A DNA stretch of 64,000 bases, taken from the NCBI GenBank assembly GCA_963823075.1, contig CAWGKE010000004.1, positions 200,727-264,726 of the forward strand. The letters are read 5' to 3'. This stretch comes from UBA4732 sp963823075. GTDB taxonomy: Bacteria > Planctomycetota > Planctomycetia > Gemmatales > Gemmataceae. Made by a program: the position numbers and the translations under genes. The stretch's first letter is position 1. Each line of letters begins with the position of its first letter. Below, one piece after another: positions 41,786 through 50,789 of the stretch. The notes beneath the pieces were generated by a model. That model worked only from the letters and a program-made list of their open reading frames with translations, was not told the DNA's origin and made no database searches.

Positions 41786-42874
41786 CTATGCCGTTTGATC
41801 CGCGCCGCGGCAACCCCGGTTCGCGACGACGCGACCCGCGCCGTCACGGAAAGCGTCCGGCCGCGGCGGGGGTGTACATGGCAGGGCGCAGCGATCGACG
41901 GCGGCCTGGAAGATGCCGCCGATCAGTTGCTCATAGGTCCATCCGGCCATCCGTGCAAGGATGCACAGGTCGCCGGACTCCGGATTGAGACCCGGCAGCG
42001 GATTGACCTCCAGAAAGTAGGGCACGCCGTCGCGCAGCCGGAAATCGACGCGGGCCACGTCGCGGCAGCCGAGGATGCGGTACGCCTGGAGGGCGGCCCG
42101 TTCGACGGCCTGGAGGTCTTCCGGCGCCAGGCGGGCCGGGCATTCATAGCGGACCCGGTTCTCCCAGTCGCGCTTCACTTCCAGGCTGTAGACGAAGCGC
42201 TCGCTCAGGCCCCGCGGCAGCACTCGCATTACGCCAATGCGGCGCGGCGGCGTGTTGCCGATCACGCCGACCGTCAGCTCGTCGCCCTCAATGTATTCCT
42301 CGACCATCACCGGCTGGCGCAGGTCACGGCGCAGCGCTTCGACGGCTGCCTTGCAGGCCGAGCCGTCGTCCACCACGCACTGACCGCGGATGCCCTTGCT
42401 CGACCCCTCCCACGCGGGTTTCACGATGGCGGTATACGGCGTTCGATCCCGCGTTTCCAGGTCGTGCAAGTCGTCGTTCGGCCCCAACACGATCCCGCGC
42501 GGGACAAGGACTCCGGCCGATTGCACGATTCGCTTGGCGCAATCCTTGTCCAGGGTGACGGCCAGCGTCAGCGGGTCCGAGCCGGTGTGCGGGATGCCGA
42601 GCATCTCCAGCACGGCCGGTACCCGCGCCTCGCGCGATCGGCCGATTCCCTGGCCCTCGGCGAAGTTGAAAACGAAATCAGGCGGGTCGGTCAGCAGCCG
42701 TTGCAACAGCTCACGACCGTCGCCGAGCTTGACCACCTCATGCCCCAACCCGCGCAGAACGCGGGCCACCGCCTCCACGGTGGCGGGGCTGTCGAACTCC
42801 TCCTGGTAGTCGTCCGGGGCGCCGGGAGGCGGCGGCGCGTCGCTCTTCAGGTCGTAGGTGAGACCGATGCGCAT
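41786..42874 (-). CDS. ATP-grasp ligase, D-Ala-D-Ala-ligase-like (second of a pair)
   Basis: 362 residues. MRIGLTYDLKSDAPPPPGAP, FDSPATVEAVARVLRGLGHE, PDFVFNFAEGQGIGRSREAR, LEMLGIPHTGSDPLTLAVTL, TAIVKPAWEGSSKGIRGQCV (ATP-binding Lys), QPVMVEEYIEGDELTVGVIG, and ARVDFRLRDGVPYFLEVNPL with PGLNPESGD. This is a complete DdlA-like ATP-grasp fold. It differs from true D-Ala-D-Ala ligase in the N-terminal domain and the substrate-loop, as many planctomycete relatives do. Substrate unknown. The first gene downstream of kamA, 94 bp away with a palindrome between; the last ~25 residues are basic and low-complexity. Confidence 0.85.
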   Translation of the reverse strand: MRIGLTYDLKSDAPPPPGAPDDYQEEFDSPATVEAVARVLRGLGHEVVKLGDGRELLQRLLTDPPDFVFNFAEGQGIGRSREARVPAVLEMLGIPHTGSDPLTLAVTLDKDCAKRIVQSAGVLVPRGIVLGPNDDLHDLETRDRTPYTAIVKPAWEGSSKGIRGQCVVDDGSACKAAVEALRRDLRQPVMVEEYIEGDELTVGVIGNTPPRRIGVMRVLPRGLSERFVYSLEVKRDWENRVRYECPARLAPEDLQAVERAALQAYRILGCRDVARVDFRLRDGVPYFLEVNPLPGLNPESGDLCILARMAGWTYEQLIGGIFQAAVDRCALPCTPPPRPDAFRDGAGRVVANRGCRGADQTA

Positions 42875-42891
42875 GAAAACCTGTTTTCCTT

Positions 42892-42960
42892 GCCGTTAGC
42901 CGCGACGCGCAGCGGAGCGCTCTTCCCCAAGCGCTCCGCTGCGCGTCGCGGCTGACCGGC
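42892..42960. repeat. Intergenic palindrome, GGTTAGCCGCGACGCGCAGC family, copy 3
   Basis: About 30-bp arms between kamA and the second ATP-grasp gene, which are in tandem. Its position inside a probable operon could allow attenuation or mRNA processing between the two genes. Confidence 0.8.
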
Positions 42961-42968
42961 GTTCCATT

Positions 42969-44426
42969 TCACGAACCGCATCCATTCGTCAGCACGCCCA
43001 GCGGCAGCAACTCCTCCACGGAGGCATGTCCGTTGCCGTTGCTGCTGCAGCAGCCGTTGTGTCCATTTTGCTCATGGGCGGCCGCTTCCTCCGTCGCGGC
43101 GTTGGTCAGCACGTTGAGCCGCCGACGGGCCATGCGTTCGCTGTTCTCGGGGATCAGGGCCGTCTTGCTCCCCTGCAACAGCGAACTCACGCCTCGCGTC
43201 GCGGTCGGCTTGACCGTCTGCGGACGATCCTCCGCCTGGTAGCGGACCAGCATCCCCTCGAAGTTCCGCAGCACGACCGCGTCGTCGGAGGCGGAAATGA
43301 GGTAGTTCGGCATCAGCGGGATCTTGCCGCCGCCGTGAGGGCTGTCCACGACGTAGGTCGGAATCCCCAGACCCGACAGATGGCCGCGCAGGCCCTCCAT
43401 GATTTCCAGGCCCTTCCACACCGACGTGCGGAAGTGGCCGGCCCCGATGACCGGGTCGCAGTGGAACAGGTAGTACGGCCGGACCTTGATGCGCAAGAGG
43501 CCGCGCATCAGCCGCCGCATCGTCTCCAGGTCGTCGTTGACGCCCTTCATCAGCACGGTGTGGTTGTTGACCGGCATGCCGCCTTTGAGCAGGGACAAGC
43601 AGACCCGCGCGGCTTCCGGGGTGATCTCTTTGGGGTGGTTGAAGTGCGTCTGAATCCACACCTTGCCGGACGAAGCCAGCAGCTCAACCAGGTTTTCGTC
43701 GTACAGCTTCTGCGGAAGCGTCACCGGGATCCGCGTGCCGATGCGGATCACGTCCACGTGCGGGATGGCGGTCAGGTTGTCCAGGAAGAAGCGGAGCTTG
43801 GCGACCGGCAGCGTCAGCGGGTCGCCGCCCGACACAATGACGTCGTGGATCTCCGGGTGGTCGCGCACGTACTCGACCATGCGCTCGTCGTTGCGGCTGA
43901 CGGCGTCCCAACCGCCGCGCACCATCGTCGCCCGCTTCCGCGTGCAGAAGCGGCAGTACATGGTGCAGACGTGGGTCGTCACCAGCAGCGCGCGGTCAGG
44001 ATACCGGTGCGTCAGGCCGGGGACGGGAGAATCCTTGTCCTCCTCGAGCGGATCCTCCAGCTCGTACCCCGACGGGTTGGCCTCCTCCAGCGGCGAAGGG
44101 ACCGACTGCAGCCGGATCGGGTCGTTGGGGTCGTCGGGGTCGATCAGGGAGAAGTAGTAGGGCGGGATGGCGGTCTTGTATTCGGTTTCCAGCGAGCCGA
44201 TGACTTCCAGCTCCTCGGGCGTGAAGGAGAGCAGGTCGCGGAGCTGTCGCACCGAACGGATGGCGTTTTGCGACTGCCATCGCCAATCGTCCCAGAGGTG
44301 GTCGGGCACGTCGCGCCAGAGCGGGTGGCGCCTGGGCTTACCGGGAGGCTCTTCTTCCTCGACCCCGCCTACCGTCCGGGAGACGGGCCGCGGTTCCAAC
44401 CCGGTACGCTCGTCAGCATCACTCAT
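42969..44426 (-). CDS. kamA: Lysine 2,3-aminomutase (KamA), radical SAM
   Basis: 485 residues. The radical SAM cluster CTMYCRFC is at Cys 154, 158 and 161. Other signatures are VIVSGGDPLTLPVAKLRFFL, VWIQTHFNHPKEITPEAARV, MPVNNHTVLMKGVND, and YYLFHCDPVIGAGHFRTSVW. The PLP Lys is in SPHGGGKIPLMPNY, and the Asp residues that bind the substrate lysine in Clostridium (in CDP and VVDSP) are present, so L-lysine to L-beta-lysine is likely. A C-terminal tail of about 40 residues is Asn/Gly/Cys-rich (HEQNGHNGCCSSNGNGHASV) and unusual. Start at 44424-44426 is preferred because GGAGG is 11 bases upstream; an ATG six codons earlier overlaps that site. Confidence 0.92.
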   Translation of the reverse strand: MSDADERTGLEPRPVSRTVGGVEEEEPPGKPRRHPLWRDVPDHLWDDWRWQSQNAIRSVRQLRDLLSFTPEELEVIGSLETEYKTAIPPYYFSLIDPDDPNDPIRLQSVPSPLEEANPSGYELEDPLEEDKDSPVPGLTHRYPDRALLVTTHVCTMYCRFCTRKRATMVRGGWDAVSRNDERMVEYVRDHPEIHDVIVSGGDPLTLPVAKLRFFLDNLTAIPHVDVIRIGTRIPVTLPQKLYDENLVELLASSGKVWIQTHFNHPKEITPEAARVCLSLLKGGMPVNNHTVLMKGVNDDLETMRRLMRGLLRIKVRPYYLFHCDPVIGAGHFRTSVWKGLEIMEGLRGHLSGLGIPTYVVDSPHGGGKIPLMPNYLISASDDAVVLRNFEGMLVRYQAEDRPQTVKPTATRGVSSLLQGSKTALIPENSERMARRRLNVLTNAATEEAAAHEQNGHNGCCSSNGNGHASVEELLPLGVLTNGCGS

Positions 44427-44871
44427 CGTCCGAGAAGCCTCCATAGCTAAGAGGATGGCTTGTCCGCTGACAGTCGGTCGTCCTCGTTCGGGCGGCCTCC
44501 AGCTGTCAGGGCACAGCGCTGTTAGCGCGGATACTACCGCAGCATTCGCAAATTACAAGGGCCGTTCACGGCATTTTCTCTTTCCACGTCCTCTTCGGAC
44601 CCGGATTCTCGCCAGAATCCGCAAACCGTGCCCCGCGCCGCGTCCACCCGCGCCTCTGTCGTCGTTCGCCATCGCCGCGTTATCCTGTCAAACGGGGCGA
44701 TTCACGCGGACGGTTGCAGACTGGAGCAAGTGTAGAGTGGACGCGCCGGCAGGCCAAGACGACTTCGGCGAAAAAAGCCCGAATTGCCGGAAATCATCCT
44801 TTCTATCGGCCGAGGGAGCTTAAACATTGAGCCTGGACACTTTGTTCTTGAGAAAAGGATGAGTCCGCAAC

Positions 44872-44938
44872 GGCGAGCGGCGCGGCGTCAGCCCACCGGT
44901 GTTTGCTGCACCGGCGGGCTGACGCCGCGCCGCTCGCC
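44872..44938. repeat. Palindrome of the GGCGAGCGGCGCGGCGTCAG type in a divergent intergenic region
   Basis: About 31-bp arms (GGCGAGCGGCGCGGCGTCAG...) around a short loop. It lies 24 bp upstream of the APC transporter start in the 536-bp region between the divergent kamA and transporter genes. The rest of that region (44427-44871) shows no ORF or recognisable site. This copy cannot be a terminator for a neighbouring gene unless an unseen transcript ends here. Confidence 0.75.
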
Positions 44939-44962
44939 CCTCTCTTGTGGTAAACTCTCGCC

Positions 44963-46507
44963 ATGAAACCAACCCCTTCCATCGCCAAGCCCGGACTCGA
45001 GCGCGTCATGGGACCGCTCACGGCCGCGGCCGTCGTCGTCGGCTGCGTCATCGGCTCCGGCGTCTTCAAGAAGCCGCAGCTGGTCGCGGAGAACGCTCCC
45101 TACTTCGGCCTGGCGGCGCTGGCCTGGGTCGCAACCGGGTTGTTCATTCTGCTGGGGGCGCTGGCGTACGCGGAGGTCGCCGTCCTCTACCCCAAGGCCG
45201 GCGGCAACTACGTCTTCCTCCGCGAGGCGTACGGTCGGCTCGCCGGCTTCCTCTGGGGCTGGGTCGAGTTCTGGATCATCCGCGCCGCCTCCATCGCGGC
45301 CCTGGCGACCATCTTCACCGAGTCGCTGCACGATGTGCTGAGGAACCCGGCCTTTCAGCAGGCCGTGGGACTTCCACCCGGCGACGTTCTGACGTTCTGG
45401 CAGCAGCGGGGGCTTACCGTCGCCGTCATCGCCGCCCTGGCGCTAGTCAACGTTCGCGGCGTGAAGTGGGGCGGTGGGTTGCAGGTCGTCCTGACTTTCA
45501 TCAAGATTGGGTCGATCATCGCTATCGTGATCGCCCCGTTCGTGGTTCTCGCCTTCGTCCAACCGGGATCGGCCACCGGTCCGCGCCTGGACCACCTGCA
45601 ACCGACGTGGCCGGCCACGTGGTCCGAGTTTTCGATGGCGGGGCTGGGGACGGCGTTTCTCGGCGTGTACTGGGCCTATCACGGCTGGATGAGCATCACT
45701 CCGGTCGCCGAAGAAGTGCGGAACCCGCAATGGAACATCCCGCTGGCGCTGCTGGCCGGCGTGGGCACGATCATCGTCCTCTATCTCGGCGCCAACTTCG
45801 CCTATTACCTTATTCTCTCCGGGCCGGAGATGGCCGGCCTGAAGGACACGACAACCGCGACGGTCTTCAGTATGCGCTTGCTGGGGCCGCTCGGGGCGGC
45901 GGCCGCGTCGGCGGCGGTGATGTGTTCGGTCTTCGGCGCGCTGAACGGCAACTTGCTGGTGGGGCCGCGGCTCCTCTTCGCGATGGGCCGGGACGGCCTC
46001 GCCCCGTCGGCCATGCGCGACGTGCATCCCCGCTTCCACACGCCCCTCCTGGCCACTCTGGTGCTGGCGGCGTGGTCGTGTCTGCTGGTCGTGGGTGTGG
46101 CGGGTCTGAACCAGGGGAAGGTCTTTGGAGAAACCGCGCTCGACTTCGACGTGCTGACCGACTTCGCCATGTTCGGCTCGCTAACCTTCGAGACGTTGGC
46201 GGTACTGTCGATCTTCGTGTTCCGCTTCCGCCGGCCCGACGCCGAACGCGCATACCGCTGTCCCGGCTATCCGGTCGTGCCGCTGCTCTACGTCCTGCTG
46301 CCGGCGTTCGTGCTGACGAACATGGCCGCGAAGCAGACGCTCCAGGTCGGCATCGCCGTCGCGTTCATCGCGCTGGGGGCAGGGGTGTATGTCCTGGCGG
46401 GGCTGGGAAGGTCGAGATCCAATAGCGGAATCAAAGATTTCACCGCGGAGAACGCGGAGAGCGCGGAGAAAAGCAAAACAGGCATTCGAGGACCGCAACC
46501 CGGTTGA
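44963..46507 (+). CDS. APC-superfamily amino acid permease
   Basis: 514 residues with twelve predicted helices. The first carries AAAVVVGCVIGSGVFKKPQL, the G-S-G-[VI]-F unwound segment of APC transporters. Others are LAYAEVAVLYPKAGGNYVFL, GFLWGWVEFWIIRAASIAAL, ALALVNVRGVKWGGGLQ, YWAYHGWMSITPVAEEVRNP and NGNLLVGPRLLFAMGRDGLA. It most resembles the LAT-like/amino acid-polyamine branch; substrate could be an amino acid supplied to or exported from the nearby kamA pathway, which is inference. The last ~20 residues (FTAENAESAEK...) are encoded by a palindromic repeat, not by native transporter sequence. The ATG at 44963 is the only good start. Confidence 0.88.
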   Translation: MKPTPSIAKPGLERVMGPLTAAAVVVGCVIGSGVFKKPQLVAENAPYFGLAALAWVATGLFILLGALAYAEVAVLYPKAGGNYVFLREAYGRLAGFLWGWVEFWIIRAASIAALATIFTESLHDVLRNPAFQQAVGLPPGDVLTFWQQRGLTVAVIAALALVNVRGVKWGGGLQVVLTFIKIGSIIAIVIAPFVVLAFVQPGSATGPRLDHLQPTWPATWSEFSMAGLGTAFLGVYWAYHGWMSITPVAEEVRNPQWNIPLALLAGVGTIIVLYLGANFAYYLILSGPEMAGLKDTTTATVFSMRLLGPLGAAAASAAVMCSVFGALNGNLLVGPRLLFAMGRDGLAPSAMRDVHPRFHTPLLATLVLAAWSCLLVVGVAGLNQGKVFGETALDFDVLTDFAMFGSLTFETLAVLSIFVFRFRRPDAERAYRCPGYPVVPLLYVLLPAFVLTNMAAKQTLQVGIAVAFIALGAGVYVLAGLGRSRSNSGIKDFTAENAESAEKSKTGIRGPQPG

Positions 46508-46557
46508 TCGATTCTCTGTTTGTCTTTTCTCCGCGCTCTCCGCGTTCTCCGCGGTAA
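46439..46557. repeat. Large palindrome (ACCGCGGAGAACGCGGAGAG family) at convergent gene ends
   Basis: Arms of about 40 bp (TTCACCGCGGAGAACGCGGA... and its complement ending TCTCCGCGGTAA) around a ~38-bp centre. The left arm encodes the FTAENAESAEK tail of the APC transporter. It lies between the convergent transporter and glutamate dehydrogenase genes and is a likely bidirectional terminator. The same translated motif recurs in many planctomycete proteins from memory. Confidence 0.8.
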
Positions 46558-46573
46558 GATTGTTTTTTGCCGG

Positions 46574-47887
46574 TCACGGGAACAGGCCGCGTTTCTGCTT
46601 TTCCGTGGCCACCTTCTGCACGCCCAGGCTCAGGGCCGCTACGCGCATGGTCAGCTTCCGCGAATGCGCCAGGTCGAACACTCGCCGGAACGCCTTGAGC
46701 ATCAGCTCTTGCAGCTTCTGGTTGACCTGCTCCTCGCTCCAGAGGAACTGCTGGATGTCCTGCACCCACTCGAAGTAGGACACCGTCACGCCGCCGGCGT
46801 TGCAGAGCACGTCCGGGATGACGAACATGTCGCTTTCATTAAGGATGGCATCGGCGTCCGGCGTGGTCGGGCCGTTGGCGGCCTCGGCGAGGATGCGGCA
46901 ACGCAGTCGGCCCGCGTTCGCCGCTGTGACCACGCGCTCCAGCGCCGCGGGGACCAGCACCGTGCAAGGCGTCGTCAGCAAGTCGCCGGGGTCGATCGGG
47001 TCCGCATCGGGGAAGTCGCGCAGCAGCTTCCCCGATGCACAGTGCAGGGCAAGGGCCGGCACGTCGATGCCGCGCGGGTTGCGGATCGAGCCGTAACGGT
47101 CGCCGACCGCCACCACCTTCACGCCCCGCTGGTGCAGCTCCTGACACGCCACGGAGCCGACGTTGCCGAATCCCTGGACCACGGCCGTCGATTCCTCCGG
47201 CCGGATGTTCAGCTCCTTCATCGCCTCCATGATGCAGTAGGTCACCCCGCGGCCGGTGGCCTCGCGCCGGCCGACGCAACCGCCCAGCTCGACCGGCTTG
47301 CCGGTGACGATCTCCGGGCAGGCGTAGCCGACCTTCATGCTGTACGTGTCCATGATCCAGGCCATCGTCTGCTCGTCGGTGCCCAGGTCCGGCGCCATCA
47401 CGTCCTGGCGCGGCCCGATGACGCACAGCACCTCCTCGGTGAAGCGCCGCGTCAGATGCTCCCGCTCGTTGCGCGAGAGCGCGGCCGGGTCGCAGGCGAT
47501 GCCGCCCTTGGCCCCGCCGAACGGCAGGTTCATGATGCCGCACTTCCACGACATCCACATCGCCAGGGCGGCCACCTCGCCGAGGTCCACCGACGGATGG
47601 TAACGCAGCCCGCCCTTCGACGGGCCGCTGGTGAGGCTGTGCTGGACGCGGTAGCCGGTGAAGACCTCGGTATGGCCGTCGTCCATTGCTACCGGGATGC
47701 TGACGACCAGGGCGCGCTTGGGAAGGCCCATACGGCTGAGGACGCCTTTGTCGATTTCGACGACCTCGGCGACGGATTCGAGTTGCCGGCAGGCCATGCG
47801 GAAGGTCGGGGAGTTGTCGTAAACGGGGACGGGCGTATGGGGATGACCATTCAATTCGGGGGCGACGCTGGAAACGGCGACGGACAT
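46574..47887 (-). CDS. gdhA: Glutamate dehydrogenase
   Basis: 437 residues. Substrate site: TGYRVQHSLTSGPSKGGLRY with HPSVDL, MWMSWKCGIMNLPFGGAKGG and ACDPAALS (the catalytic Lys and the surrounding Gly-rich motif are present). Cofactor domain: VVQGFGNVGSVACQELHQRG and VVAVGDRYGSIRNPRG. The end region ESDMFVIPDVLCNAGGVTVS with YFEWVQDIQQFLW is typical of hexameric GDH. The GFGNVG nucleotide motif followed by AVGDRYG suggests NAD use, but specificity is not certain. It interconverts glutamate with 2-oxoglutarate and ammonia. The ATG at 47885-47887 is chosen; longer frames are junk. Confidence 0.93.
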   Translation of the reverse strand: MSVAVSSVAPELNGHPHTPVPVYDNSPTFRMACRQLESVAEVVEIDKGVLSRMGLPKRALVVSIPVAMDDGHTEVFTGYRVQHSLTSGPSKGGLRYHPSVDLGEVAALAMWMSWKCGIMNLPFGGAKGGIACDPAALSRNEREHLTRRFTEEVLCVIGPRQDVMAPDLGTDEQTMAWIMDTYSMKVGYACPEIVTGKPVELGGCVGRREATGRGVTYCIMEAMKELNIRPEESTAVVQGFGNVGSVACQELHQRGVKVVAVGDRYGSIRNPRGIDVPALALHCASGKLLRDFPDADPIDPGDLLTTPCTVLVPAALERVVTAANAGRLRCRILAEAANGPTTPDADAILNESDMFVIPDVLCNAGGVTVSYFEWVQDIQQFLWSEEQVNQKLQELMLKAFRRVFDLAHSRKLTMRVAALSLGVQKVATEKQKRGLFP

Positions 47888-48072
47888 TGACGCCTCCTGG
47901 GAATGCGGGAGAGAATCGGGCGAAGGGCGAGAGCGCTTCTATCTTCATCCTACCTTGCTTTCCCCGGCGAAAAAACCGCAGCTGCGGTCGGGCGCGCCGG
48001 AACAACGGTTGCCGTCGCCCCGCCGCCCCGCTACAAGGACACAACGCCCCACCCTCCCAAGGAGACGCATCC

Positions 48073-49305
48073 GTGAACCGACTTCCCGTCCGAATGGCCC
48101 TGGTCGTGGCGTTCGTCGCCTCGGCCGCCGTCAGCGCCGCCGAGCCGAGCGACGCCTTCTTCTTCAAGAAGGGCGACCGCATCGTCTTCCTCGGCGACAG
48201 CATCACCGAGCAGTACGAGTACTCCACCGACATCGAGTTGTATCTGACGACGCGCTTCCCCGACTGGAACCTCACCTTCATCAACGCCGGCATCGGCGGC
48301 GACACCGCGACCGGCGGCGCCAACCGCTTCGCCGCGCACGTCCTGGCCGAGAAGCCGACGGCCGTGACCATCGACTTCGGCATGAACGACGGCGGCTACG
48401 GCGAATTCAAGCAGGACCGTTTCGACGGTTACGTAAAGAACACCGAGGCGATGCTCAAGGCGGCCAAGGAAGCCGGCGTCCGTGTGGCCCTGATCTCGCC
48501 CAACGCCGTCGAGGTGCGCACTGCGCCCAACCTGAAAACCTACCTGGAGACGCAGAAGCAATTCTACGCCCCGTTGAAAGATCTCGCCGAGAAATACCAG
48601 GTCCCGTTTGTAGACCAGTACGCCGTGACACGGGCGGTCATGGAAAAGATCGCCGCGGACAATTCCCCGGTGAAGGCGTTCCCCGGCGGCGGCGTTCACA
48701 CCGGCCCCGCCGGCGGCCTGCTTATGGCCCACACCATCCTCGTCGGTCTGCACGCCCCGGCGGTGGTCAGCGACCTGGAGATCGACGCCGCGAAGAAGGC
48801 CGGCAAGCCCACGCGCTGCAAGGTGGACGACATTGAGGGCGGCGCGGAGGGAATCACGTTCGAGCGAACCGACGAGGCGCTGCCGCTGCCGGTGCAGAAG
48901 GATTGGCGGCCGATCCTGAAGTACCTGGATGACCTCAATGACTTCAATTACTGCGGCCTGAAGGTGTCCGGCCTCAAGGAAGGGAAGTACGCGCTGAGCA
49001 TCGACGGTAAGGAGGTCGGGACGTTCTCGGCCGCGGACCTGGCCGCCGGCGTGAACCTCGGCAATCTGGATTCCGGCCCGCTGTTCGATCAGGGACAGGC
49101 CGTGTTCAAGGCGATCAACGAGAAAAACGATCTGCTGCACAAGCGATTCCGGGACGTGGTGATGAAGCCCGCGCCCGGCGGCGACGAGACGAAGAAGCAG
49201 GACGAGCTGAAAAAGCGGATGGATGAGATCGATGCTCGTCAGGCGGACATTTACAAGCTGACGCAGCCGAAGACGCACAAGTTCGAGTTGAAGGCGGCGA
49301 AGTGA
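48073..49305 (+). CDS. Secreted SGNH/GDSL-type hydrolase
   Basis: 410 residues from a GTG that has AAGGAG eight bases upstream; signal peptide MALVVAFVASAAVSAAEPSD. SGNH blocks: RIVFLGDSITEQYEYSTDIE (Ser), FINAGIGGDTATGGANR (Gly), VTIDFGMNDGGYGEF (Asn) and the block-V GGGVHTGPAGGLLMAHTILV, where the usual Asp-x-x-His appears only as a His. This may weaken activity or move the acid. It resembles the hydrolase at 19879-21207 in length, in the C-terminal ~150 residues (YCGLKVSGLKEGKYALSIDG) and in the tail KTHKFELKAAK, so these are paralogues. Probable role: deacetylation of exported polysaccharide or glycans. Confidence 0.85.
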   Translation: MNRLPVRMALVVAFVASAAVSAAEPSDAFFFKKGDRIVFLGDSITEQYEYSTDIELYLTTRFPDWNLTFINAGIGGDTATGGANRFAAHVLAEKPTAVTIDFGMNDGGYGEFKQDRFDGYVKNTEAMLKAAKEAGVRVALISPNAVEVRTAPNLKTYLETQKQFYAPLKDLAEKYQVPFVDQYAVTRAVMEKIAADNSPVKAFPGGGVHTGPAGGLLMAHTILVGLHAPAVVSDLEIDAAKKAGKPTRCKVDDIEGGAEGITFERTDEALPLPVQKDWRPILKYLDDLNDFNYCGLKVSGLKEGKYALSIDGKEVGTFSAADLAAGVNLGNLDSGPLFDQGQAVFKAINEKNDLLHKRFRDVVMKPAPGGDETKKQDELKKRMDEIDARQADIYKLTQPKTHKFELKAAK

Positions 49306-49307
49306 GT

Positions 49308-49376
49308 ATCGGTTAGCCGCGACGCGCAGCGGAGCGCTTCGGTCCAAGCGCTCCGCTGCGCGTCGCGGCTAACCGA
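49308..49376. repeat. Intergenic palindrome, GGTTAGCCGCGACGCGCAGC family, copy 4
   Basis: About 30-bp arms between the convergent SGNH hydrolase and Gfo/Idh genes. Arms nearly identical to the copies at 18214, 23472 and 42892. Likely bidirectional terminator. Confidence 0.8.
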
Positions 49377-49388
49377 TGCCGCAACGAC

Positions 49389-50789
49389 TTACCAGCCGGT
49401 GCGGTACTCGGTCTTGAGCAGCTTGTCGGCCTCGGCGTTGTTGGTGATCTTCATCTTCTCGCCGTCGTACTCCAGCTTCTGGCCGGCCATGCGGATGGCC
49501 ACGTCGCCGAGCAGCATCGACTCCGTGAGACGGCTGGCGACGTCGAAGTTGGAGTAGGCCGCCGGGCCGCCGCGGATGGCGGCGATCCATTCGGCCTTCA
49601 TGCCGTCGTCGCCCTTGCCGTTGCGCGGCAGCGTCGGCGCCGGCTTCTGGTAGCCCTCGAACTTCTCCTTGGGCAGCAGGACGTAGGCGGCGCCGTAGTC
49701 GTTCGGCGAGTAGAGCATGCCCTTGTCGCCGACCAGCAGCGAGCCGCTGTCCGGGACGTTCAGCCCCTTGATGAGGTTCTCCGGCGGCAAGACCTTTTTG
49801 CGGTCCTTCATGCCTTCATACCAGTAGAACTTGACCGCCGGCATGTCCTCGCGGGCCGGGAAAGCGAAGGCGATCTTCGCATAGGTCGGGTAGGTCTCGG
49901 GATTCACGTCGCCGGCCTCGGCCGTGATGTTGGTCGGCAGACCGAGCTTGAGCGCCCGGTAGGCCATGTTGGCGGTGTGGCAGGCCATGTCGCCGATGGC
50001 GCCGGTGCCGAAGTCCAGCCAGCCGCGCCACGAGAAGGGGTGGTAGATCGGGTCGTAGGGCCGTTCCGGCGCGACGCCGAGGAAGAGGTCCCAGTGGACG
50101 TGCTTCGGCGGGGTCGGCCGGGTGAAGGTAAACGGCTTGCCGTGCAGCGCGGCGAAGGCGGCCTCGCGGGCCTGGCCGACTCTGAGGATGGCCTCGGGGC
50201 CTTGCGGCCAGATGGGCCGGTTCGTCCAGACGTGGACCTCGCTCACCGCGCCGATCGCGCCGGACTGGACGATCTCAACGCCCTCGCGCAGGCCGTTCTC
50301 GGCCGACCCCTGGTTGCCCATCTGCGTGGCGACCTTCATCTCGGCCGCCGCCTTGCGCATCTCGCGGGCCTCCGCGACGGTGTGCGTCAGCGGCTTCTGG
50401 CAGTAGACGGCCTTGCCCTTCTTGATGGCCATGAGGCTGGCCGGGGCGTGCGTGTGGTCCGGCGTGCTGACCGTGACGGCGTCGATCTTGTCGCCGAGCT
50501 TGTCGAGCATCTCGCGGTAGTCGTTGAACTTCTGGGCCTCCGGGAACTTGGCGGCCTTCTTGTCGAGGGTGTTGTCGTCGATGTCGCAGATGGCGATGAT
50601 CTTGCCGTGGTTGCCGGCCTGTTCACTGTCGCTGTCGCCTTTGCCGCCGACGCCGATGCAGGCGATGTTGACCTGATCGTTTGCGGCCTTTCCCTGGCCG
50701 GCGAGGGCCACGCCGCCGGCGGCCCAGAAGCCGAGACCGGCGAGGGTGGTGTCCTGAATGAAGCGGCGGCGAGTCGGACGTTGAGCCAT
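49389..50789 (-). CDS. Gfo/Idh/MocA-family oxidoreductase (Tat-exported)
   Basis: 466 residues. RPTRRRFIQDTTLAGLGFWA is a twin-arginine signal with its hydrophobic core. The NAD(P)-binding domain follows: VNIACIGVGGKGDSD (Gly-rich loop), IIAICDIDDNTLDKKAAKFP, DAVTVSTPDHTHAPASLMAI and KKGKAVYCQKPLTHTVAEA (the EKP-like motif read here as QKP). Then NQGSAENGLREGVEIVQSG and HWDLFLGVAPERPYDPIYHP with FSWRGWLDFGTGAIGDMACH, the typical planctomycete type. Substrate unknown; presumably a sugar or inositol derivative in the periplasm. The ATG at 50787-50789 has AAGGAGA upstream. Confidence 0.93.
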   Translation of the reverse strand: MAQRPTRRRFIQDTTLAGLGFWAAGGVALAGQGKAANDQVNIACIGVGGKGDSDSEQAGNHGKIIAICDIDDNTLDKKAAKFPEAQKFNDYREMLDKLGDKIDAVTVSTPDHTHAPASLMAIKKGKAVYCQKPLTHTVAEAREMRKAAAEMKVATQMGNQGSAENGLREGVEIVQSGAIGAVSEVHVWTNRPIWPQGPEAILRVGQAREAAFAALHGKPFTFTRPTPPKHVHWDLFLGVAPERPYDPIYHPFSWRGWLDFGTGAIGDMACHTANMAYRALKLGLPTNITAEAGDVNPETYPTYAKIAFAFPAREDMPAVKFYWYEGMKDRKKVLPPENLIKGLNVPDSGSLLVGDKGMLYSPNDYGAAYVLLPKEKFEGYQKPAPTLPRNGKGDDGMKAEWIAAIRGGPAAYSNFDVASRLTESMLLGDVAIRMAGQKLEYDGEKMKITNNAEADKLLKTEYRTGW

